64,000 nucleotides of DNA, from the NCBI GenBank assembly GCA_947626775.1, contig CANQTL010000003.1, positions 62,001-126,000 of the forward strand, written 5' to 3'. Under the pieces are notes generated by a model that did not search any database, was not told the origin of the DNA, and saw only the letters and a list, made by a program, of their open reading frames with translations. Source of the stretch: an uncultured Lachnospiraceae bacterium (GTDB lineage: Bacteria > Bacillota > Clostridia > Lachnospirales > Lachnospiraceae). This document shows, in pieces, positions 55,695 through 64,000 of this stretch (its first letter is position 1; the number at the start of each line of letters is the position of its first letter). The position numbers and the translations under genes are program-made.

Positions 55695-56846
55695 ATGACA
55701 AAATTTGAGCTGAAATCAGACACAAAAATTTATTTTGGAACAGGAATAACAGAGCAGGCGCTGAAGGCAGAAAGAAAACGATTCGGCGGAAAAACCATGG
55801 TCGTGACGACAGGCGGAAGCCTGGCGGCAAACGGACATCTTGACCGCATTAAAGATATATTGGAACAGATCGCCGGAAAAGAGAAGGTTTTGCTCTATGA
55901 TGCAGTCAGCCGTAACCCGAGATTGTCCGAAGTGAAACGGGCGGCGGATATTGCAAAACGGGAAAAAGTCAGAACGATCGTCGGATTTGGCGGCGGCAGC
56001 GCCTTAGATGCGGCGAAAGCCGCGGCGGCAGGCGCTGCAGGAGATAACGATCTGGAACGCTGTCTGTTGGATGGCTTGGAGCCGTCGCAGGAAACATTAC
56101 CGATCATAGCGATTCCGACGACTGCGGGAACAGGCAGTGAATTGAGCCGGGCGGCCATTATTTCCAGTCCGGAGCATCATATTAAGGCGGGGATCCGCGG
56201 CAGACATATCACTCCGAAAGTCGCGGTGGTAGATCCGGTTTATACCTGGACCGTTCCTGTTCGGATAACGATGGAGACGGGGTTTGACGTGCTGGCGCAT
56301 GCGATAGAGAGTTACATTGCCGTGAAAGCGAATCTGTTTTCCGAGATGCTGTCCGAGCGGGCAGTTCGTTATGCCGGAGAAAACCTGAGAATACTGTGCC
56401 AAAATATTGATTGCCATGAGGCGAGAGAAAAAATGAGCTATGCAAGCATGATCAGGGGTTGGAATCTTGCCAATGTAGGCACTTGTCTTCCGCACCGCCT
56501 GCAGTATCCCGTAGGGGCGGCTACAGACACAGGTCATGCGGCAGGCCTGATCGCGCTTTATCCGTCGTGGATAGAGCAGGAATATGAAGTGTCCGCGCAT
56601 AAGATCAACGAGGTATTCGGCTGGCTGAAACTGCAGGAAGCGGATACGGCCAGTCAGGCAGCAGAGATTTTCCGGGAATTCCTGCGGGAGTTAGGGATAT
56701 TCAGAACGCTTGCGGGGCTGGGCGTCGGAGAGCATCAGATTAAAACTCTGGCAGAGGAAGTGAGAGGCGCGCTATCCAATGATCCGCTGGCGGAAAGACC
56801 GGATGTTGTAAGAATAGTTTATCAAAATGCCTTTCAAGAGGAGTAA
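55695..56846 (+). CDS. Iron-containing alcohol dehydrogenase family protein
   Basis: This 383-residue protein of the Fe-ADH/glycerol dehydrogenase superfamily has an NAD(P) site (FGGGSALDAAKAAAAGAAG), the motif PTTAGTGSELSRAAII, and metal ligands in GFDVLAHAIESY and the later LPHRLQYPVG...GHAAG region. It would reduce a ketone or aldehyde to an alcohol. Between an aldolase/kinase pair and a nucleotidyltransferase, the likely substrate is a keto-sugar phosphate turned into a polyol phosphate. It starts 5 bases after the kinase stop. Confidence 0.85.
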   Translation: MTKFELKSDTKIYFGTGITEQALKAERKRFGGKTMVVTTGGSLAANGHLDRIKDILEQIAGKEKVLLYDAVSRNPRLSEVKRAADIAKREKVRTIVGFGGGSALDAAKAAAAGAAGDNDLERCLLDGLEPSQETLPIIAIPTTAGTGSELSRAAIISSPEHHIKAGIRGRHITPKVAVVDPVYTWTVPVRITMETGFDVLAHAIESYIAVKANLFSEMLSERAVRYAGENLRILCQNIDCHEAREKMSYASMIRGWNLANVGTCLPHRLQYPVGAATDTGHAAGLIALYPSWIEQEYEVSAHKINEVFGWLKLQEADTASQAAEIFREFLRELGIFRTLAGLGVGEHQIKTLAEEVRGALSNDPLAERPDVVRIVYQNAFQEE

Positions 56847-56852
56847 AGAGAC

Positions 56853-57608
56853 ATGCAGGCAGTCATTATGGCGGCGGGAAAAGGAGATCGGCTGGGAGAG
56901 CTCACAAAGACTGTTCCTAAGTCTTTTGTGGAAATCGAGGGATGCAAGCTGATTGAGATTAATATTGCCCTGCTTCATGCCCGCGGGATCAAAGATATTG
57001 TTATTGTCACCGGCTATCGCGATGAATGCTTTGAGGCGCTGTTAAAGGGGCAGGAAGGGATTCGGTTTGTCTATAATCCCTTCTATGAAATGATGAATGT
57101 TCTGGGGTCGTTCTTTATGGCACAGGACGCCATGTCTGACGACTTTATCTATATGCATGCGGACACGTTGTGCTCTCCGGCGATATTCGACCATATGATA
57201 GAGACGGATGCGGATATGGTGCTCCCGATCGATTATAAGCGCTGTGACGAGGAAGCCATGAAGATCGTCACGAAAGGCGGAAAACTCGTCCGGATCAGCA
57301 AGGAGATTCCATGCGAGCAGGGAGAGGGCGAATTTATCGGTATTATGAAGATCAAACGGAAAGTGTTGAGCGACTTGCGGCAGGCTGTAAAAAAGCTGAT
57401 GAAGGAAAAATGTTTTGCCTCCTATTTCGAAGGAGCGCTGCAGGAACTGCTTGATCTTAATAAGTATGATATCGCGCTCATTCCGACAGGAGGAGAGTTC
57501 TGGGGAGAGATCGATTTCCCGGAAGATCTTGAGCGGGTAAAAGAGAGTATTTCGCCGGAACTGATAGAGATGGCAAAAAAGGATGGCGGGAACAAGAATG
57601 CCGGATAA
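56853..57608 (+). CDS. NTP transferase, phosphocholine cytidylyltransferase-like
   Basis: This 251-residue Rossmann-like nucleotidyltransferase begins QAVIMAAGKGDRLGELTKTV followed by PKSFVEIEGCKLIE, as in LicC and related enzymes that activate phosphocholine or phosphonates with CTP. Other typical segments are YNPFYEMMNVLGSFFMAQDA and WGEIDFPEDLERV, with the acidic metal-binding site in MHADTL. It probably forms a CDP-linked intermediate for the next enzyme, whose start lies inside its 3' end. The activated group cannot be fixed from sequence; lic genes for choline uptake are absent nearby. Confidence 0.8.
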   Translation: MQAVIMAAGKGDRLGELTKTVPKSFVEIEGCKLIEINIALLHARGIKDIVIVTGYRDECFEALLKGQEGIRFVYNPFYEMMNVLGSFFMAQDAMSDDFIYMHADTLCSPAIFDHMIETDADMVLPIDYKRCDEEAMKIVTKGGKLVRISKEIPCEQGEGEFIGIMKIKRKVLSDLRQAVKKLMKEKCFASYFEGALQELLDLNKYDIALIPTGGEFWGEIDFPEDLERVKESISPELIEMAKKDGGNKNAG

Positions 57609-58800
57609 GTCGGAAGAAAAAACCATAAAAAAGCGAAAACGCAAGGCAAGGCGGGTGCATTTGGCCGGTCAGCTGATGCGCATTTTCCCAATACGGGAGA
57701 ACAAGATCGTATTCAACACCTTCGAAGGGGACGGAGGATTCTGTTGTAATCCAAGATATATCGCCGAGGAGCTTCTGAGAAGAGGCAGAAAATACGAGAT
57801 GGTGTGGCTCGTGAATGATATGAGCCGGGAGTTCCCTCCGGGGATCAGAAAGGTGAAAAACACTTTTTGGAACAGAGCGTACCACCTGGCGACGGCCAGA
57901 GTGTGGATCAGCAATACCAGAAAAGAATATGGAACCGCAAAACGAAAAGGGCAGTTGTATATTCAGACCTGGCATGCGGGAATTGCACTCAAGCCGGTAG
58001 GAAAATACAGAGGCAAGCTGTTCCCGAGGATTGCCTGTCTGGTGAGCGCTTATGACTCCGGACTTGCGGATCTCGTCACATCCAACTCAGACTGGTGTAC
58101 CAGAGTATATCCCAAGATGCTTCTCTATAGAGGCAGGATATTGAAAACCGGATCGCCAAGATGTGATGTTTTCTATACAAAACGGGAAGAGCTGCGCAAA
58201 GAAATTCGGGATCGGTATGGAATCCCGCGGGACGCCAGGATTGTCATGTTTGCGCCGACCTTTCGCGGCGGAGGACAGAAAGGGAAACGTCAAGTATTTG
58301 CAGAAGCCCCCACGCTTGATTTTGCACTGCTGACCGAAGCATTGCAGAAGAGATTTGGCGGAGAATGGCATATTTTTCTGCGGCTGCACCCTCAGCTTGC
58401 CGCGCAGCTTGCCGGTATGCCGATGAAAAATAAGTCGGATCGCATGGTGGATGTCAGCCAGGCGGACGACATCAACGAGCTGCTTGCCGCGACGGACGTA
58501 CTGATTTCCGATTATTCCAGTACGCCTTTTGATGTGATTAATATCTATATGCCGGTTTTCCTATACGCAGATGATTTCGCGGAATACGTGAAAGACAGAG
58601 GAGCGTTGATGTGGGATATCAGGGAGCTCCCTTTCTCGCTTGCACAGACAAACGCGGAACTGGCAGAAAATATCAGAGAATTTGACGAAAAAACCTATCG
58701 GGAGAAGATTGACGCCTTTTCAAAAGCGCAAGGCGTATTGGAAGACGGACATGCCAGCGAGCGGGTGATGGATTATCTGGAAGAACAGCTGTCATTATAA
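57598..58800 (+). CDS. CDP-glycerol:poly(glycerophosphate) glycerophosphotransferase family protein (TagB/TagF-like)
   Basis: This 400-residue GT-B enzyme of the teichoic acid family transfers alditol-phosphate units from a CDP donor. Motifs: YIQTWHAGIALK (catalytic His region), FAPTFRGGG, IFLRLHP, and SDYSSTPFDVINIYMPVFLY. The basic N-terminus (KKRKRKARR) fits peripheral membrane binding. ATG 57598 overlaps the cytidylyltransferase gene by 11 bases, arguing that the CDP product is its substrate. The longer TagF has an extra N-terminal domain that is missing here, so this may be a primase (TagB-like) or a short polymerase. Confidence 0.88.
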   Translation: MPDKSEEKTIKKRKRKARRVHLAGQLMRIFPIRENKIVFNTFEGDGGFCCNPRYIAEELLRRGRKYEMVWLVNDMSREFPPGIRKVKNTFWNRAYHLATARVWISNTRKEYGTAKRKGQLYIQTWHAGIALKPVGKYRGKLFPRIACLVSAYDSGLADLVTSNSDWCTRVYPKMLLYRGRILKTGSPRCDVFYTKREELRKEIRDRYGIPRDARIVMFAPTFRGGGQKGKRQVFAEAPTLDFALLTEALQKRFGGEWHIFLRLHPQLAAQLAGMPMKNKSDRMVDVSQADDINELLAATDVLISDYSSTPFDVINIYMPVFLYADDFAEYVKDRGALMWDIRELPFSLAQTNAELAENIREFDEKTYREKIDAFSKAQGVLEDGHASERVMDYLEEQLSL

Positions 58801-59175
58801 AGAGATTATAAGCGCAGTGCGCTTTGTCATATGATTGGGCAGTATCTATCGAACTGCCGCAGGGTGTAAGATGTACTTTGACAATTTCATACTTTATATC
58901 AGGAAAAGGAAGAAGCAGTGCCCGAAAAACGCTTGCAATCCCTATACGCATCTGCTATAGTGTAGCTATCGGCAGCGGTCTTGCTGCCGGAAATCTTTTG
59001 ACACATGGATAGTTCTCGTATTCAGAGCAAGTATCCCAACGAAAGAAGCAGAAACAGTATAACAGAGCGTGGGAAAACGCAGAGGCGCGGCGGAATTCTC
59101 TTCTTCAGAGGAATGGCAGTATAAGCCTTTCAGTCAATCAATATCTCGTTTTCCTATGCAGAAAAGGAGGAAAGA
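58801..59175 (+). promoter_or_regulatory. Gene-free stretch with the promoter of the Rpn-like gene
   Basis: This 375-base stretch holds no gene I can support. It contains TTGCAA (58933-58938), 17 bp, TATAGT (58956-58961), and just after the predicted start a hairpin CGGCAGC/GCTGCCG (58970-58976 with 58983-58989). No terminator with a good T tract is visible after the TagF-like gene. Confidence 0.6.
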
Positions 59176-60111
59176 TTGACACAAAAGAAACGGAAAACCA
59201 TTGTAAAAACCGTCGGACCATCGTATAATAAGGACAGACGGGAAGCCGGAGACGAGGGACTGAAGACATTTAAAGAACTGACCCTCGCCGACCGCTTCAT
59301 CTTCTATAAGGTGATGCAGGATGCGGCGCTGTGTAAGCGGCTCTTGGAGATGATTCTCGGTCTGGAGATTGAGCGCATCGAATATCTGGAGGGCGAGAAG
59401 ACCATCGAAGCTCGGAATGACGCCAAAGGCATCCGTCTGGATATCTACGTGAAAGACGAAGAAGCCACCATTTACAACGTGGAGATGCAGGCGGCGCATG
59501 CAGCGAATCTGCCGCAGCGAAGCCGGTACTACCAGAACCTGATCGATGTGGATCTGTTGGGCCGGGGTGTGGACTACCGCATGCTCAACCGAAGTTTTGT
59601 GATCTTCATATGCATGGAGGATATCTTTCATAAAGGCAGACACATATATACCTTTGAAAACAGATGTCGAGAGGATAAGGAATTACACCTCGGCGATGGA
59701 GCGGTAAAGATTTTCTTAAATCCCTGTTCGGATATGGATGACGTTTCGCCAGAATTGAGAAATTTCCTTAAGTATCTGGCAGAGGGGACGGCGACAGACG
59801 AGTATACGAGAAAGTTGGTGGAAGCGGTGGAAACAGCGAAGAGAGATCCGAGATTGATGGTGGAATACATGTCGTACTATGCGGACCAGGCGGACCACAG
59901 GGCGGAACTGGAGGCAAGTGTTGAAGAAGGGCATGCGGCAGGACTTGAAGAAGGTAAGGAAAAAGGGCTTTTGGCTCTTGTTGAGACTTTGAAACCGATT
60001 CTGCCTGATTTCGAAGCGGTATATGCTTCTGTTATTAAGAATGAGGTGTATGCCGGATGCAGCCGCGAAGAAATCATGAAATATTATGAGGGTACGGCGT
60101 CGAGATATTAG
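59176..60111 (+). CDS. Rpn-family PD-(D/E)XK nuclease (putative transposase)
   Basis: This 311-residue protein of the recombination-promoting nuclease/putative transposase family has core motifs GIRLDIYV (D89) and YNVEMQ (E103-x-Q105), which form the PD-(D/E)XK site, followed by YYQNLIDVDLLGRG. The C-terminal ~60 residues form a charged helix with Glu-rich AGLEEGKEKGLLALVETLK. Start TTG 59176 follows AAAGGAGG. Family members cut DNA non-specifically and raise recombination; the gene type is often found in many copies. It lies at the border between the CDP-polyol operon and the AT-rich glycan genes. Confidence 0.85.
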   Translation: MTQKKRKTIVKTVGPSYNKDRREAGDEGLKTFKELTLADRFIFYKVMQDAALCKRLLEMILGLEIERIEYLEGEKTIEARNDAKGIRLDIYVKDEEATIYNVEMQAAHAANLPQRSRYYQNLIDVDLLGRGVDYRMLNRSFVIFICMEDIFHKGRHIYTFENRCREDKELHLGDGAVKIFLNPCSDMDDVSPELRNFLKYLAEGTATDEYTRKLVEAVETAKRDPRLMVEYMSYYADQADHRAELEASVEEGHAAGLEEGKEKGLLALVETLKPILPDFEAVYASVIKNEVYAGCSREEIMKYYEGTASRY

Positions 60112-60210
60112 GTCGCAAAATGGTGTGGAGACCGGAATGAATTGATGAGTCGGCTACAGATAATGGCAGCCGGAAGAATGTGAATAACTGAATAATAAGA
60201 AATTTTCAGA

Positions 60211-60255
60211 ACTCCTGATATAAAGTGTGAAATTGGCTTTATGTCGGGAGTTTTT
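60211..60255 (+). terminator. Terminator after the Rpn-like gene
   Basis: ACTCCTGATATAAAG (60211-60225) pairs imperfectly with CTTTATGTCGGGAGT (60237-60251), followed by TTTTT. It lies about 100 bases after the stop codon. Confidence 0.85.
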
Positions 60256-60365
60256 GCTGTTGATTCAATAACCTTTCTAAATAAAAATATAGTATCAGGC
60301 AGATAGAAAAGAAATATATGGGAAAGTATTTCGTGAATAGATACTCGCTTGAATAGGAGAGCGGT

Positions 60366-61349
60366 ATGATGAATGATGAGCTTCGCAGAAATCCAAAAAT
60401 ATCGGTTATTGTGCCGGTATATAATTCAGAGTTTTATCTTGAAAAATGCATAGACAGTATTATGAATCAATCTTATAAGAATCTTGAAATTATTTTAATA
60501 GATGACGGTTCGACAGACCAGTCATGTGAGATTGTCAAATTATATGCACAAAAAGATCAGCGGATTATTTTGAAGCGGCAGGATAATGCCGGCGAGAGCG
60601 CAGCGCGCAATAATGGATTAAAATTAGCGACAGGAGAATACATTGGCTTTGTGGACTGTGATGACTGGATAGAACCTGATATGTATGAATGCCTTGTAGA
60701 ACAGGCAGTCAAGGAAAATGCGGATATTGTTATCAGCGGATGGTATAAGGATACAGAGTATGAAAGCAACAAAATAAGAAATGAAAAGGAAGTAAGAGAA
60801 AGAGTTTTTTCCGGTGAAACATTGCTGCGGTATCTGTATGAACGGGATTCTTACCGTGAATTTGCGTATATGTGGGACAAACTGTATAAAAAGGAGCTGT
60901 TCCATGATGAAAATGGAGAAACGATACTGTTTGATGAGAATTTGAAACTTGGCGGCGATGTGCTCTGCCTTGGCAGAATTGCTTTGAATGTCAAAAAGGC
61001 CGTATATGTAGACAAGGCATTTTATCATTATATACAAAGAAAAGAGTCTGGCTGTCATACAGAAGATATAAGTAGGCACTTGGATTGGTTACAGGCCTAT
61101 ATTCAGCTCATAGCAATATTTTATGAAAAAGGTATCAACGAAGAGATCATCAATCTGTTAAAACGGTTTCTGGTATATCACAGCGCAGTAACGGCAGATA
61201 TGGCGTATCATCAGGAAGACCGAGGGGCATTGCGATACTGTAAAGCAATCATTGAAAAGTATAAACAGCAATATGAGAGATTAAATGTGGAAAAGCCTGA
61301 AAGAATTGAATGGTTAAACAGTATTTTGAATCATACGCTACAGGAATAA
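60366..61349 (+). CDS. Family 2 glycosyltransferase
   Basis: This 327-residue GT-A enzyme has KISVIVPVYNSEFYLEKCID at the N-terminus, the nucleotide-binding IDDGSTDQS, and the DxD-type VDCDDWIEPDMYE. It transfers a sugar from a nucleotide donor, probably to a lipid-linked or protein-linked glycan. No membrane segment is seen. Base composition is clearly more AT-rich than the genes before 50 kb, suggesting acquired DNA. It is the first of a run of genes in the same direction that reaches the window end. Confidence 0.9.
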   Translation: MMNDELRRNPKISVIVPVYNSEFYLEKCIDSIMNQSYKNLEIILIDDGSTDQSCEIVKLYAQKDQRIILKRQDNAGESAARNNGLKLATGEYIGFVDCDDWIEPDMYECLVEQAVKENADIVISGWYKDTEYESNKIRNEKEVRERVFSGETLLRYLYERDSYREFAYMWDKLYKKELFHDENGETILFDENLKLGGDVLCLGRIALNVKKAVYVDKAFYHYIQRKESGCHTEDISRHLDWLQAYIQLIAIFYEKGINEEIINLLKRFLVYHSAVTADMAYHQEDRGALRYCKAIIEKYKQQYERLNVEKPERIEWLNSILNHTLQE

Positions 61350-61364
61350 AAAGAGGATGAATGT

Positions 61365-62522
61365 ATGAAGTGGGGAAACCGTGGACATGAGTATGATGCA
61401 ATGTATCAAAGTATGAAGCAGAAAAATGTTTTTTATCTGTTTGGAGCCGGTGACTATGGAAGGCAGTTTTATCGAATATTCAAGGATGAGATTAAAATAG
61501 CCGGATATATAGATAATAGTGCTGTCAAACAGGGGAAGGTAATAGAAGGAAAAAATTGCTGTGCGCTGGATGAAATCGACGTCGGCCCTAATATTGGAAT
61601 TATTGTCACAATGTCACAGATCGCACGGGTCATGCCAATCGAACAGTTAAAAGCCGCAGGGTATAGATACAGAGAAGACTTCTTTGTGATCGAAGAATTT
61701 TTGTCTGTATATTATCTGTATAAATATGATAAGGTTTATTTTTCAAGCATTTCGTTTCTGCCGAGCACGGCATGCAATTTAAACTGCAGGAACTGTTTGA
61801 ATTTTAATCCATTTGCAAAACAATTTTATGTGAGGAAATGGGAAGATTTAAAGAAAGACGTTGATCTGTTTTTCTCCTGTGTCGATCACATTATGTTGTT
61901 TCACGTGAGCGGCGGAGAACCCATGCTGTATAAGCATACGGCGGACCTGATAGAGTATATCAGCAGGAATTATGGGGATCGAATTGATACTCTGCGCACA
62001 GTAACTAATGGAACAGTTGTGCCTGAGGACGAAGTGCTGGAAAAGCTTTCTCAAAGCAAAGTTGAAATTACCGTGGATGATTACAGGGAGAATGTATCGT
62101 ATTTCAATGAAAAATTTGATGAATTGCTTCGGAAATTAGAAGCATATCATATCAAATATTATATTAACAAAGCGGATAGTTGGATTGACTTGGCGCCTGA
62201 AAGAACAGATTATTCTGGATTGTCAGATGAGCAGTTGGAAAGGCATAGAGCAGAATGCAATCAATCCTGGCAGGAGTTGCGGGATGGGAAACTGTACAGC
62301 TGTAATTATGCTGCATATGCTGCGGTAGCAGGAATTGCGGGGGAACAGGATGTAGAAGAAGCATATGACTTGAGGGCGTATACCCCGGAAAAGGCGAAAG
62401 AACTGGTGGAGTTCAGGTTGGGGTATACGACGAAAGGGTATACAGAATTTTGTAAAAAGTGCAGGGGATTTACTACAGAAAATTGTTTGTATGTAAAACC
62501 GGCTGAGCAAGTGGAATCATAA
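61365..62522 (+). CDS. Radical SAM protein with N-terminal Rossmann-like domain
   Basis: This 385-residue protein has an N-terminal ~115-residue domain resembling a nucleotide-sugar binding Rossmann fold (FYLFGAGDYGRQFYRIFK, then IAGYIDNSA). A radical SAM domain follows with CNLNCRNC (C137, C141, C144) and HVSGGEPMLYKH. Cysteines near the C-terminus (CNQSW, YSCNYA, CKKCRGFTTENC) could hold an auxiliary SPASM/twitch-type cluster. It may modify a sugar or a peptide linked to the glycan made by its neighbours. Substrate unknown. AT-rich like the adjacent genes. Confidence 0.82.
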   Translation: MKWGNRGHEYDAMYQSMKQKNVFYLFGAGDYGRQFYRIFKDEIKIAGYIDNSAVKQGKVIEGKNCCALDEIDVGPNIGIIVTMSQIARVMPIEQLKAAGYRYREDFFVIEEFLSVYYLYKYDKVYFSSISFLPSTACNLNCRNCLNFNPFAKQFYVRKWEDLKKDVDLFFSCVDHIMLFHVSGGEPMLYKHTADLIEYISRNYGDRIDTLRTVTNGTVVPEDEVLEKLSQSKVEITVDDYRENVSYFNEKFDELLRKLEAYHIKYYINKADSWIDLAPERTDYSGLSDEQLERHRAECNQSWQELRDGKLYSCNYAAYAAVAGIAGEQDVEEAYDLRAYTPEKAKELVEFRLGYTTKGYTEFCKKCRGFTTENCLYVKPAEQVES

Positions 62523-62543
62523 AAAGGAGAGGAGAAGATAGAG

Positions 62544-63623
62544 ATGAAAGTTATGATATGGGGTACTGGAAAATATTGCGACATGTTAATGATGGAGGCA
62601 TTGTGGAAAGACGGCATTGAGATAACTGGATTTTGTGAAAGCAAGAGGAGGGGGGGGGAGAATTATAAAAAGGAATATAGGGGAACGCTGTTAAACGTAT
62701 ATTCTTTAGAAGATTTAAATGATAGTCTATATGATGTTATTTTTCTGGCGCATAGTTATTATGAGGATGTTGATACGCTGGCTGAGCAGTACAAAATAGA
62801 AAAAGACAAAATTATTATTCCATATACTACTGGTAAGGAAAAAAGTAAATTAGAGGTTATCAATAGAGTTGTTAATTATATAGGCAATGCGGAGGAAGTG
62901 GTTAGTTTATTATCACTCGAACCTCACATGGGCGATATAATGCTGCCTAGCGGTCATGATATTCTGGATTATTCCCTTTTATATGATAGAGAACTTGTAA
63001 AAGAGGAGGGATATTATTTCTTGAAGGGTGACTATGCGAGGGTAAGGACACTAGAATTATGTATTAAAGAAATAAGAAGAAAAAATTTGCAAGGAGCCGT
63101 GGCAGAAGTGGGTGTTTTTGATGGGTCTTTTGCCCAGGTGCTGGCACATTATTTCCCTGAAAAAGAATTGTATCTATATGATACCTTTGAAGGATTTCCG
63201 GAGTGTGACAGCAAAAATGAAATAGAAAATAGAAGCGTTTCTGTTACTCTGGACAAGATATTGAAAAATGTTAATTTAGAAAAAGTGAAAAAGCGTATCG
63301 GTAATTATGGAAAATGTCATTATAGAGTGGGATATTTTCCAGGAACTGTTGAAAAATCTGATAAGGAAGAAAAATATTGTTTGGTTTCTTTGGATGCAGA
63401 TTTATATGCTCCAATGTATGCGGGATTGGAATTCTTTTATCCAAGACTTGAAGAAGGCGGATATATCTTTGTGCATGAATATAATGGTAATTTCTTGCTG
63501 GAGGGAGAGGTTTTGAGTTTTAGTGGGGTAAAGAAAGCGTTAAATGATTTTGAAAGTAACTATGGGCATGTTTGTTATGTACCAATAAGTGATAGGAACG
63601 GAAGTCTGATAATTACAAAGTAG
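62544..63623 (+). CDS. TylF/MycF-like methyltransferase with N-terminal Rossmann-like domain
   Basis: This 359-residue protein has an N-terminal domain (MKVMIWGTGKYCDMLMMEAL) similar in layout to that of the preceding radical SAM protein. The C-terminal part matches the macrocin O-methyltransferase family: AEVGVFDGSFAQVLAHYFPE (SAM site), LYDTFEGFPECDS, and LVSLDADLYAPMYAGLEFFY with the metal-binding Asp pair. It probably O-methylates a sugar of the surface glycan. A nine-G tract (62650-62658) lies in frame between the two domains, here in the open state. Confidence 0.82.
   Translation: MKVMIWGTGKYCDMLMMEALWKDGIEITGFCESKRRGGENYKKEYRGTLLNVYSLEDLNDSLYDVIFLAHSYYEDVDTLAEQYKIEKDKIIIPYTTGKEKSKLEVINRVVNYIGNAEEVVSLLSLEPHMGDIMLPSGHDILDYSLLYDRELVKEEGYYFLKGDYARVRTLELCIKEIRRKNLQGAVAEVGVFDGSFAQVLAHYFPEKELYLYDTFEGFPECDSKNEIENRSVSVTLDKILKNVNLEKVKKRIGNYGKCHYRVGYFPGTVEKSDKEEKYCLVSLDADLYAPMYAGLEFFYPRLEEGGYIFVHEYNGNFLLEGEVLSFSGVKKALNDFESNYGHVCYVPISDRNGSLIITK
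62650..62658 (+). repeat. G9 homopolymer within the methyltransferase gene
   Basis: Nine consecutive Gs encode part of KRRGGE about 38 residues into the protein. A change of one base would truncate the product and remove the methyltransferase domain. Confidence 0.85.
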
Positions 63624-63774
63624 CTCTGTTGGAATAGAATTATAAAAAGTATATACAATGTGGCTATAAAGTGGAAAAACAAATTATAGAGGCGGCTTTT
63701 ATTGAGATGGAATAACGCTTTTGTATTGAAGTGTTTAAAAAGAAACATATCAAATTGATGAGGGGATAATTTGG

Positions 63775-64000
63775 ATGAGTGAACGAATTAATTTTCCATA
63801 TGTAGATGAAAATGAGAATTATAGTGTCAATTGTGAAAGTATAAGAACAATCTATGAAAAAATGGCAGATGATATTTCAAGAGATATTTATGTGTCTAGA
63901 TTATTATTGAGTTTAACAGGTAGTCAAGTGTATATGAAAAAAGCGCTGAATTATACGAAGGGTGGGAGTAAGTTAAGCAATATTGTCGATTCGGATATAG
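63775..64000 (+). CDS. Unidentified protein, N-terminal part (cut by window end)
   Basis: An open frame of 75 codons runs to the window end. It starts at ATG 63775 with AGGGG about 10 bases upstream. The start reads MSERINFPYVDENENYSVN, and a later stretch, YEKMADDISRDIYVSRLLLS, resembles the N-terminal helices that precede methyltransferase or Rossmann domains in other glycan-cluster proteins. Too little is visible to name a family. AT-rich, same strand as the genes before it. Confidence 0.6.
   Translation, partial: MSERINFPYVDENENYSVNCESIRTIYEKMADDISRDIYVSRLLLSLTGSQVYMKKALNYTKGGSKLSNIVDSDI

Overview
The window is a chromosomal segment of a Clostridia-type Bacillota, most likely a gut Lachnospiraceae. 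The call rests on gene order (ireB-ruvX-DUF1292, cdaA-cdaR-glmM, comF-yvyF, mreB followed by flagellar rod genes, rpsF-ssb-rpsR, gdpP-rplI-dnaB), a class III glutamine synthetase, consensus sigma-A promoters and strong AGGAGG ribosome-binding sites. Nearly everything is on the + strand. Rod, YvyF and YjfB genes suggest a flagellated cell.

Region 1 (1-16.5 kb) is housekeeping. It holds the end of a cysteine desulfurase and thiI (tRNA 4-thiouridine), mtaB, ireB-ruvX-DUF1292-RNase J-YlbF, a short MltG-like protein without its catalytic domain, and trmR-trhP (wobble uridine modification). An MBOAT/SGNH acyltransferase pair, glutamine synthetase III, tRNA-Gln(CTG), an acyl-ACP thioesterase and CvfB follow. 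Region 2 (16.5-32 kb) is envelope and repair: a PucR-type regulator, ftsEX with an EnvC-like M23 hydrolase and a CtpA protease, manC, uvrBA, and mreB with three flagellar rod genes. Region 3 (32-50 kb) has recD2, comF, yvyF, the c-di-AMP synthase operon cdaA-cdaR-glmM, ptsH, leuA, a sirtuin, rpsF-ssb-rpsR, the c-di-AMP hydrolase gdpP, rplI, dnaB, a MerR-like protein and a 56-residue ferredoxin.

Region 4 (50.0-53.2 kb) is the most unusual part. A tyrosine recombinase gene lies between two exact, inverted copies of a 29-bp site. Each copy is built like a recombinase core site: two 12-bp arms around a 5-bp spacer. The enclosed segment should therefore be invertible. It carries a near-consensus promoter pointing out across the right-hand site into a TnpB-family gene in which all three RuvC catalytic positions are replaced. 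A hairpin-rich noncoding stretch follows. I read this as a candidate DNA-inversion switch controlling a nuclease-dead, possibly RNA-guided TnpB-like regulator.

Region 5 (53.2-64 kb) is an accessory cell-surface region. A class II aldolase, an FGGY kinase broken at a G8 tract, an iron alcohol dehydrogenase, a cytidylyltransferase-like enzyme and a TagB/TagF-like polymerase look like a pathway to a CDP-activated polyol and a phosphodiester-linked polymer. After an Rpn-type nuclease come AT-rich glycan genes: a GT2 transferase, a radical SAM protein, a TylF-like methyltransferase with a G9 tract, and a gene cut by the window end. The two long G tracts suggest slipped-strand variation.
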